Shown here: piece after piece, positions 6,631 through 12,267 of the stretch
Numbering within the stretch: the stretch's first letter is position 1
How the letters are laid out: every line of letters starts with the position of its first letter
From: Deltaproteobacteria bacterium
GTDB lineage: Bacteria > Desulfobacterota > Desulfobaccia > Desulfobaccales > 0-14-0-80-60-11
Reading direction: 5' to 3'
Length of the DNA: 18,593 nucleotides
NCBI GenBank assembly: GCA_016874945.1
Contig: VGSO01000013.1
Location: forward strand, 1-18,593
Notes under the pieces: generated by a model
Seen by the model: the letters and a program-made list of their open reading frames with translations, nothing else
The model's database searches: none
Told to the model about the DNA's origin: nothing
Translations under genes and position numbers: made by a program

Positions 6631-7338
6631 ATGGCTGACACGGAAAGTTGGCAAGAGATTCACACTTTACCCCCCAACCTCAGGAAATTGGCTTCCGGGG
6701 TGGCGGCCGTTTTTCTATCCGAATACCTGATGCCTCATGACCATGAGGCTGTCTCTATCCCCGTAGATCCCCAAGATCCCGAATCCATGGACCGCTTAAA
6801 GGATTGGGCCCATGGCGCCAGTTTCCTGGTGGGCAAGTCTCTATTGGCCACCGCCGGGCATGTCCTGGGAATACGCGGCACCGAGGTCTTTGGGAAACAT
6901 TTTCTTTTAGGCTATCAGACGAATCAGGCGGGGGAAATTAAAACGCACTTTCCGGCGAATATGGCCTTAACCGCCGAATCCCTCGTGGACTCCCAGAATT
7001 TCACCTATATTGATTGGGGCCTGCTCACCGTGAACCGACCGGCTCCGGCTTCGACCCAGATTTTGAGAATCAACGAGAAGGATAACTTGCAGCCGGAGAC
7101 CCCGGTGTTTATTATCGGACATCCCTTGGGGTTACCGGCCAAATATACCGGCCAAGGGAAAGTCACGGCGGTGGAGGAACAGACATTCACCATCGATCTG
7201 CCCATTTTTATGCATCACTCGGGATCGCCGGTATTTAACGCCAGCACTAACAAAGTGGAAGGTATTGTCTTTAATGAAGATGGTTACTGTTTTAAGATCT
7301 GTCTTTTAGCAGAACTCATCCGGAATCATCAGGGTTAA
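6631..7338 (+). CDS. Trypsin-like serine protease domain protein
   Basis: A 235-residue protein with the chymotrypsin-fold triad: H77 in TAGHV, D128 in IDWGLL, and S197 in HHSGSPVFN, which takes the place of the usual GDSGGP. IIGHPLG (161-167) and the strand after the serine (VEGIVF, 209-214) also fit trypsin-like proteases of the HtrA/Trypsin_2 kind. No PDZ domain is present, and the N-terminus (MADTESWQEI) is not a signal peptide, so the product appears to be cytoplasmic unless exported another way. The start is supported by AAGGAAG about 6 bases upstream. The gene is followed after 24 bases by the lipoprotein gene and the two share the promoter at 6569. Substrate unknown. The catalytic serine in HSGSP rather than DSGGP might change oxyanion-hole or specificity details. 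Confidence 0.8.
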   Translation: MADTESWQEIHTLPPNLRKLASGVAAVFLSEYLMPHDHEAVSIPVDPQDPESMDRLKDWAHGASFLVGKSLLATAGHVLGIRGTEVFGKHFLLGYQTNQAGEIKTHFPANMALTAESLVDSQNFTYIDWGLLTVNRPAPASTQILRINEKDNLQPETPVFIIGHPLGLPAKYTGQGKVTAVEEQTFTIDLPIFMHHSGSPVFNASTNKVEGIVFNEDGYCFKICLLAELIRNHQG

Positions 7339-7362
7339 CAGCATCAAGGAGAGTGTGGGACC

Positions 7363-8424
7363 ATGCAAAGAAGGACTGCTAATATCTGCATGTGGTTCGT
7401 TTTATTGAGTTCCGGCTGGGTGGGGCTGCTAGGATGCTCCATGGGATTGCTGCAAACCAAACAAGCTGGCCTCCGCAACCAAATGGTGTATGCCCTGCCC
7501 AAGGGTTATATTAAGGTGGTAAATGATAAAGACGGACTTAAGATAGAGACGATCTACGAGCCGGATGAACATCATTATTATTTATTGGAATATACTCCTA
7601 ATATCGGTTTTGACGACGATATAACGGTCAAAGTAACCGACAAGGGTTTTCTGGAGAGCATAGAAGTAACAACTAAATCACAGATTCCAGAAATCATTAA
7701 AAAGATCAAGGAAATTGCTGTTGAGGCGCTAAAAATACCCTTCAAGACTACCACCATACCTCATTATGAGATAATGTTTGATCCAAACAAGCTTGATGAA
7801 TATACCCCGGATAAATTTAAGGAAACATTAAAATTGTTAGCTGATTTGAAGGACACCGCCAAACCCGAAGCTAGAAGTGCAGCACAAAAAAAGTTATCGG
7901 AATCTGGTGGGACATTATACAAACACTTTAATATTTCTCATATTTCTTTAGAACACCCCAAAGCCGGTTTCCTCTATACCGATTACAACCAATCTGCATC
8001 GGCACGGCCCGCCGGCGACAACCGGGGAGTCTGTTACCGTCCGGCCTTGCCGTTCAAGCTGAGATTGCTCGCTTCAGATCTTTATATTGAACGCGTTGTT
8101 TATCTCCCCGATTACTCGAGGCTGGTCGTTTTTGATATCAACAGGCCGGCTTTTGTGGAAAAAATACAAAGTCTTAATTTTACCAATGGCCTGCTGACCC
8201 AGGTGCATTTGAAAAAAGACAGTGAATTGTTGGCGGCCCTGGGCATTCCCGCCGATTTGGTTAAAACTGTGGCCGGGCTTCCCCTCGAGCTTGTGAAGTT
8301 CCAAACAGGCAGCAGGGAAGCTGAGAAAGGCCAGTTGCAGGCGCAAATCGATCAGATTCGAACCGAGCAGGAATTGCAAAAGCTTATAAAAGCCAAGGAA
8401 AATCCCAAGGAGGCCTCTAAATAG
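7363..8424 (+). CDS. Predicted lipoprotein of unknown function
   Basis: A 353-residue protein with a lipoprotein signal peptide: basic MQRR, a hydrophobic core (8-22) and lipobox LLGC with the acylated Cys at 25. I do not recognise the family. The mature part appears to contain two related modules: one around residues 45-125 (ending in a DKGFLESIEV strand, then a helical KIP segment) and one around 245-315 (TNGLLTQVHL, then helix GIPADLVKTVAGLPLE). Each has a beta-rich part, a turn G-x-L-x-x-V, then a helix ending in I/L-P. The C-terminus (about 318-353) is a charged probable coiled coil. AAGGAGAG lies upstream of the ATG. It sits 24 bases after the protease gene, implying one operon. Localisation to the periplasmic side, opposite the apparently cytoplasmic protease, is odd. 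G+C is lower than in the housekeeping genes. Confidence 0.75.
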   Translation: MQRRTANICMWFVLLSSGWVGLLGCSMGLLQTKQAGLRNQMVYALPKGYIKVVNDKDGLKIETIYEPDEHHYYLLEYTPNIGFDDDITVKVTDKGFLESIEVTTKSQIPEIIKKIKEIAVEALKIPFKTTTIPHYEIMFDPNKLDEYTPDKFKETLKLLADLKDTAKPEARSAAQKKLSESGGTLYKHFNISHISLEHPKAGFLYTDYNQSASARPAGDNRGVCYRPALPFKLRLLASDLYIERVVYLPDYSRLVVFDINRPAFVEKIQSLNFTNGLLTQVHLKKDSELLAALGIPADLVKTVAGLPLELVKFQTGSREAEKGQLQAQIDQIRTEQELQKLIKAKENPKEASK

Positions 8425-8597
8425 GGCCAAGATTAAGGTAATGATCCCAGGCGGCAACCTGATATGCCTAACCCCGATCCGAGCGAGAACAGATGAAGCC
8501 GTAGCCGCCGGGGGGGGTCCTAAAATACTAACCCATTTCCCAACGGTTCCCCAGGATGTCCATTCTGCACCGAAATCGGGGTGGGTTTTGGGGGGGG

Positions 8598-8637
8598 GGT
8601 GAGGGGGCAAGGGCTGGGGCCCCTGGCCCCCTCACCC
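8598..8637 (+). terminator. Long G/C hairpin after the lipoprotein gene, REP-like and possibly a terminator
   Basis: GGGTGAGGGGGC (8597-8608) pairs perfectly with GCCCCCTCACCC (8626-8637), and the interior holds GGGGCCCC. The right side includes GGCCCCTGGCCCCC (8618-8631), the exact reverse complement of 4837-4850. It is not followed by a U-tract, so transcript end stabilisation or a dispersed repeat is as likely as intrinsic termination. Confidence 0.55.
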
Positions 8638-8706
8638 AAAGAACAACTTTTCCAAGCAGTCGCACATGAGCCTGCGGCTCACCCATAAATAATGAAAAAT
8701 TATTGG

Positions 8707-8732
8707 CGGCACAGGCTTTCCAGCCTGTGCCG
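8707..8732. repeat. Perfect palindromic hairpin
   Basis: CGGCACAGGCT (8707-8717), loop TTCC, AGCCTGTGCCG (8722-8732): an 11-bp stem without mismatch. The style (GGCACAGGCT with a TTCC loop) is like dispersed palindromic repeats seen in many bacterial genomes. It has no U-tract. Confidence 0.7.
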
Positions 8733-8765
8733 TCTGGAACTTTTCAAGGCAGCTCTTGGAAAAAC

Positions 8766-8794
8766 TTGACTTTTGCCGGAAAATTTAATAATAA
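8766..8794 (+). promoter_or_regulatory. Possible promoter for tRNA-Gly
   Basis: TTGACT (8766-8771, 5 of 6) and TAATAA (8789-8794, 3 of 6) are separated by 17 bp, and the -10 box ends 10 bases before the tRNA 5' end. It lies inside the inverted-repeat element, so the element may provide the tRNA's promoter. Confidence 0.4.
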
Positions 8795-8804
8795 TTATGG
8801 GTGA

Positions 8805-8880
8805 GCGGGCATAGCTCAGCTGGTAGAGTACAAGCTTCCCAAGCTTGGTGTCGCGGGTTCGAATCCCGTTGCCCGCTCCA
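8805..8880 (+). tRNA. tRNA-Gly (anticodon CCC)
   Basis: A complete cloverleaf: acceptor GCGGGCA/TGCCCGC, D arm GCTC...GAGT, anticodon stem CAAGC/GCTTG with the 7-base loop TTCCCAA giving anticodon CCC (reads GGG), variable loop GTGTC, T arm GCGGG TTCGAAT CCCGT, discriminator T and encoded CCA at 8878-8880. U at the discriminator position is usual for bacterial tRNA-Gly. A short GCCG-CAAG-CGGC hairpin follows immediately (8881-8892). Confidence 0.97.
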
Positions 8881-9035
8881 GCCGCAAGCGGCCGGGTAGG
8901 GCCGCCGGCGACCCGCTTCCCCTGACGAGGATGGCCGGAACTTCGGGGCAAGAGGTCCGGCTTTCTTTGTGGGCGGAGATTAGCAGTTGACTCTGGGGTG
9001 CCCCGAGATTACAGCTAGTCTTGGAATTTGCCGGA

Positions 9036-9060
9036 AGTGGGCCACAGGCCCGCTTTTTTT
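9036..9060 (+). terminator. Rho-independent terminator downstream of tRNA-Gly
   Basis: AGTGGGCC (9036-9043), loop ACA, GGCCCGCT (9047-9054), followed by a run of seven T residues to 9060. The stem has one G-T wobble. It ends 28 bases before the ATPase gene, so the ATPase is not simply cotranscribed with the tRNA unless readthrough occurs. Confidence 0.85.
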
Positions 9061-9088
9061 ATTAGGACTCAGAAAGGGGGATTTATAA

Positions 9089-10306
9089 ATGAATTTTAAA
9101 GAAAATAGCCCTTTTACTCCTGGGAGCCCTGTTCCAATAGAGCTTTTTGTTGGTAGGTCAAATCAAGTTAAAGAGATACTCCAATATATAAATCAAACTA
9201 TATACGGAAAACAAGAAAATGTTTATCTTGAAGGTGAAAGAGGAATTGGTAAAAGTTCGCTAGCATCTTTTATTAGGTCTCTGGCAAATAGCCAATATGA
9301 GATATTAGGTATCCATGTATTTTTAGGGACTATAAATAATTTAGATGAGATGGTTCGGAGAATATTTGAAGAATTATTAAAGCAGACACAGGTTCAATCA
9401 TGGTTTTCTAAAATAAAGGATTTATTTGGACAATACATTAAGCAAATAGGGCTCTTCGGAATTTCTGTCTCATTTTCTCCACCTGCAGATGAATTAAAGA
9501 GATTGGTTATATCATTTCCTGAAGCGTTATCAAAGATAATTGAGAAAATAATTGAAGATAAAAAAGGATTGTTAATTATCTTAGATGATATTTCAGAATT
9601 GTCAATGAAATCAGAGTTCGCAAATTGGTATAAAAGTTTTGTGGATCAAGTTGCAACACACTATCAAAAATATCCTGTTTTTATAATGTTGATCGGTCTT
9701 CCAGAAAATCGAGATTCGTTATCAAAACTACAACCTTCATTAATGAGGGTATTTAGAGTGGTTGAGATAGAGAAATTATCAGACACAGAAGTTGAAAATT
9801 TCTTGTCATCAGCTTTTCTAAAAGTAAATATCGAAGTAAAACCAGACGCAATGGAACAAATGGTAAAATTTTCTAGTGGATTACCAATATTAATGCATGA
9901 AATAGGAGATGCTACTTTTTTAAAGGATCAAGATAAAATTATTGATTTAGATGATGCAATTGATGGAATTTTGGAGGCAGGCGAAAGAATAGGTAAAAAA
10001 TATTTAGACCCGAAGGTTTATAGAGCAATTCGTAGTGAACGCTATATTTCGATCCTTAGAAAATGTGCAGAAGTTCCTTTTCTTAGAAGTTTTACTAAGC
10101 AAGATGTGGAAGCAAGATTAACTGAAAATGAAAAACAAGTATTCCATAATTTTTTAAGAAAATTAAGAGAATTGGAAATAATAGAACCTGATTTAGATAA
10201 GGGGCGAGGTTCATATCGCTTTGTAAACGAAATATATCCTGTTTATATATGGATGGAAGCTCAAAAATTTAAATATAGAACAAAATATAAACAAAACACA
10301 ATTTGA
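9089..10306 (+). CDS. P-loop ATPase, Orc1/Cdc6- or STAND-like, with C-terminal winged helix
   Basis: A 405-residue ATPase. Walker A is GERGIGKSS (49-57), Walker B is LLIILDD (161-167), and the lead-in ELFVGRSNQVKEI (18-30) is typical of the archaeal-type ATPase/AAA_16 group. An Arg-containing segment near 300-320 and a C-terminal region (about 325-395) that looks like a winged helix follow. Such proteins act as DNA-binding or signalling switches, sometimes in phage defence; no effector domain is visible here, so I give no specific function. AAGGGGG precedes the ATG by 8 bases. By eye the gene is about one third G+C, against a markedly G+C-rich neighbourhood on both sides, and it sits between tRNA-Gly and rimP: signs of horizontal acquisition. 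No integrase or repeated tRNA end is seen. Confidence 0.8.
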   Translation: MNFKENSPFTPGSPVPIELFVGRSNQVKEILQYINQTIYGKQENVYLEGERGIGKSSLASFIRSLANSQYEILGIHVFLGTINNLDEMVRRIFEELLKQTQVQSWFSKIKDLFGQYIKQIGLFGISVSFSPPADELKRLVISFPEALSKIIEKIIEDKKGLLIILDDISELSMKSEFANWYKSFVDQVATHYQKYPVFIMLIGLPENRDSLSKLQPSLMRVFRVVEIEKLSDTEVENFLSSAFLKVNIEVKPDAMEQMVKFSSGLPILMHEIGDATFLKDQDKIIDLDDAIDGILEAGERIGKKYLDPKVYRAIRSERYISILRKCAEVPFLRSFTKQDVEARLTENEKQVFHNFLRKLRELEIIEPDLDKGRGSYRFVNEIYPVYIWMEAQKFKYRTKYKQNTI

Positions 10307-10434
10307 AGGCAAAAGCCACCGGCCTGCGCACCAGGATGAATTCAAGGATGTCCCGGAGGAGCAGGCAAGGATTCTCCGGAGCCGGGGTTGCGGCTGCCAG
10401 GTTTAGCCGAGAGAAGCCGAATAGAAGCCGGGTT
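10307..10434 (+). promoter_or_regulatory. rimP leader region
   Basis: Composition changes back to G+C-rich immediately after the ATPase stop codon. A stem CCGGAG (10353-10358)/CTCCGG (10374-10379) can form. The frame is open back to 10303 but the encoded peptide is Arg/Ser-rich and unlike RimP. No good promoter is visible, so the operon promoter may be in the A+T-rich end of the ATPase gene. Confidence 0.35.
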
Positions 10435-10923
10435 ATGGGATATACGGAAGAACTTAAAAATCGCATTCAGGATCTGCTGGAGCCTCTGGCGGAGGGTCAG
10501 GACCTGGAATTGGTGGACCTGGAGCTGCACCGCGCCCGGCGGGGCCGGACCCTGTTGCGCATCTTCCTGGACCGGCCCGGGGGCATCACCCTGGAAGAAA
10601 TCACCCGGTTCAGCCGGGTAGCCGGGGAACTGCTGGATGTGCACGACCTGATTCCCGAATCTTACAACCTGGAAGTCTCCTCGCCGGGTCTGACCCGGGA
10701 GTTGAAAAAGCCCCGGGATTATGAACGTTATGCCGGGCGGCTGGTGCGCCTTACCACCAGAAGCGTCATAAATGGACGCCAGGTGCACCGGGGCATCCTT
10801 CTGGGTCTGGAGGCGGATGTGGTTACCCTGGAAGAAGAGGGCCAAGTCCGGTCCATCCCCTTGGGGGAGATTGCCCGGGCCCGGTTGGACATCGACATGA
10901 AAAAAATGAGCAAGGAGGGCTGA
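10435..10923 (+). CDS. rimP: Ribosome maturation factor RimP
   Basis: Needed for maturation of the 30S subunit. The 162-residue protein (E. coli about 150) has the two-domain RimP layout: an N-terminal alpha/beta domain with LELVDLEL (22-29) and LRIFLDRPGGITLEE, the ELLDVHDLIPESYNLEVSSPG stretch containing the hallmark YxLEVSSPGLxR, then an SH3-like C-terminal domain from about 95. I place the start at ATG 10435, which matches the family N-terminus (MGYTEELKNRI), although the ribosome site is weak; upstream in-frame ATGs at 10336 and 10348 and TTG 10303 cannot be excluded. It is the first gene of the rimP-nusA-infB cluster; nusA begins 8 bases after the stop. The A+T-rich ATPase gene lies immediately upstream. 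Confidence 0.9.
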   Translation: MGYTEELKNRIQDLLEPLAEGQDLELVDLELHRARRGRTLLRIFLDRPGGITLEEITRFSRVAGELLDVHDLIPESYNLEVSSPGLTRELKKPRDYERYAGRLVRLTTRSVINGRQVHRGILLGLEADVVTLEEEGQVRSIPLGEIARARLDIDMKKMSKEG

Positions 10924-10931
10924 GGCCTCCC

Positions 10932-12209
10932 ATGAATATAGAATTTAAGCGACTCATCGATCAAGTGAGCCGGGACAAGGGAATAGACAAAGACATCCTG
11001 GTGATGGCCATCAAGGACGCCATTCGGTCGGCGGCTAAAAAGAAATACGGGCCGCGCCTGGAAATTGAAGTGGACTATAAAGACGATACCGGGGCCATCG
11101 AGGTCTTTCAATTTAAAGAAGTGGTCTCCGAGGTCACCGATCCCAGCCGGGAAATTTCTATGGAGGAAGCCCGGAAACTGGACCCGGAATGTGAGATGGG
11201 AGACAGCCTGGGGATCAAAATAGACGCCACCCAATTCGGCCGCATCGCCGCCCAGTCCGCCAAGCAGGTCATCATGCAGCGCATGAAGGATGCGGAGCGG
11301 GACCTGGTTTTTGAAGACTTCAAGGATCGCAAAGGCGAAATCATCAACGGCATCGTGCAGCGGGTGGACCCGGATGGCACCATCGTCAACCTGGGGCGCA
11401 CCGAGGCGCTGCTGCCGCCGTCGGAACAGGTGCCCCGGGAGACCTACCACAAGGGCGAGCGCATCCGGGCCTTTGTCCTGGACGTGAAACGCCAGACCCG
11501 GGGGCCGCAGGTCATCCTGTCCCGCACTCACCCCCAGTTCCTGGTGGCTTTGTTTGAGGCGGAGGTCCCGGAAATCTCCGAAGGCATTGTCCAGGTGCTG
11601 GCCTGCGCCCGGGAGCCGGGAAGCCGCTCCAAGATCGCGGTTTCCTCCCGGGCCGCGGACGTGGACCCGGTGGGAGCCTGCGTGGGCATGAAGGGGGCCC
11701 GGGTTCAGAATATCGTGCAGGAACTCCGGGGAGAGAAGATCGACATCATACCCTGGCACCCGGACGAGGCCAAGTTCGCCACCAATGCCCTGGCCCCGGC
11801 CCAGGTGAGCCGGATTATTTTAAACAAAGATAGCCAGAGCATGGAGGTCATCGTCCCTGACGACCAGCTCTCCCTGGCCATCGGCAAGCGGGGGCAGAAC
11901 GTGCGTCTGGCTTCCCGCATGGTGGGTTGGAAGATCGATGTCAAGAGCGAATCCAAGTACTCCAAGTCCTTGAAGGAAGGATACCTCTCCCTGCTGCGGA
12001 TTCCCGGGGTGGGGGAGATTACCGCCAATCTGCTGGGCGAGGCAGGGTTCACCTCGGCCCGGGAAGTGGCGGAAAGCAGTACGGAGGAGTTAATCCAGGC
12101 CACCGGCCTGACGGAAAAGAAGGCGGCGGTCCTCATTGCCGCGGCCCAGGAAATGATCGGCAAAGCCGGCGCCGAAGCCGCATCGGCGGCTCCGGCTCAG
12201 GCCCAGTAA
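10932..12209 (+). CDS. nusA: Transcription termination/antitermination factor NusA
   Basis: Binds RNA polymerase and nascent RNA, promoting pausing, termination and, with other Nus factors, antitermination. Domain order in 425 residues: N-terminal polymerase-binding domain (1-130), S1 domain (about 135-200), KH1 with GMKG (252-255), KH2 with IGKRGQN (317-323), and one C-terminal helix-hairpin-helix segment (about 353-412, IPGVGE) followed by an Ala-rich tail. That is one helix-hairpin-helix repeat rather than the two acidic repeats of E. coli (495 residues). AAGGAGG at the end of rimP is the likely ribosome site, so the two are probably translationally coupled. The ylxR gene often found between nusA and infB is missing here. 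Confidence 0.97.
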   Translation: MNIEFKRLIDQVSRDKGIDKDILVMAIKDAIRSAAKKKYGPRLEIEVDYKDDTGAIEVFQFKEVVSEVTDPSREISMEEARKLDPECEMGDSLGIKIDATQFGRIAAQSAKQVIMQRMKDAERDLVFEDFKDRKGEIINGIVQRVDPDGTIVNLGRTEALLPPSEQVPRETYHKGERIRAFVLDVKRQTRGPQVILSRTHPQFLVALFEAEVPEISEGIVQVLACAREPGSRSKIAVSSRAADVDPVGACVGMKGARVQNIVQELRGEKIDIIPWHPDEAKFATNALAPAQVSRIILNKDSQSMEVIVPDDQLSLAIGKRGQNVRLASRMVGWKIDVKSESKYSKSLKEGYLSLLRIPGVGEITANLLGEAGFTSAREVAESSTEELIQATGLTEKKAAVLIAAAQEMIGKAGAEAASAAPAQAQ

Positions 12210-12267
12210 GCCTGAAACAGATGTGAAACGCTACGGGCGAAATCATTAGGGGGGTAAAGTTAGTTAT

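Larger units (their letters stand above)
8425..8804. other. Repeat-rich intergenic region before tRNA-Gly
   Basis: No protein gene can be supported; antisense frames here and at 8700-8951 are spurious. It holds an 8-G run (8510-8517), a 10-G run (8590-8599), a long G/C hairpin (8598-8637), and an inverted-repeat element (8678-8805) with an internal perfect hairpin. The region separates the lipoprotein gene from the tRNA. Confidence 0.65.
8678..8805. repeat. MITE-like inverted-repeat element abutting tRNA-Gly
   Basis: CTCACCCATAA (8678-8688) and TTATGGGTGAG (8795-8805) are perfect 11-bp inverted repeats bounding 128 bp. Inside is a perfect 11-bp hairpin (8707-8732, loop TTCC). The right arm ends on the first base of the tRNA. 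No flanking target duplication is evident. It may be a small non-autonomous palindromic element, or a chance duplication of the sequence just before the tRNA. Confidence 0.5.

Noticed and set aside
8074..8610. 178-codon minus-strand frame over the end of the lipoprotein gene
   Set aside because: Mostly antisense to the lipoprotein gene and it starts inside the G/C hairpin with no ribosome site.
8700..8951. 83-codon minus-strand frame containing NGIRTRD and LYQLSYAR
   Set aside because: It is the antisense translation of tRNA-Gly, a well-known false gene; the tRNA explains the sequence.
8860..10440. Duplicated tRNA 3' end (attR) after the ATPase gene
   Set aside because: No repeat of the T arm/acceptor sequence is visible between 10300 and 10440, and there is no integrase.
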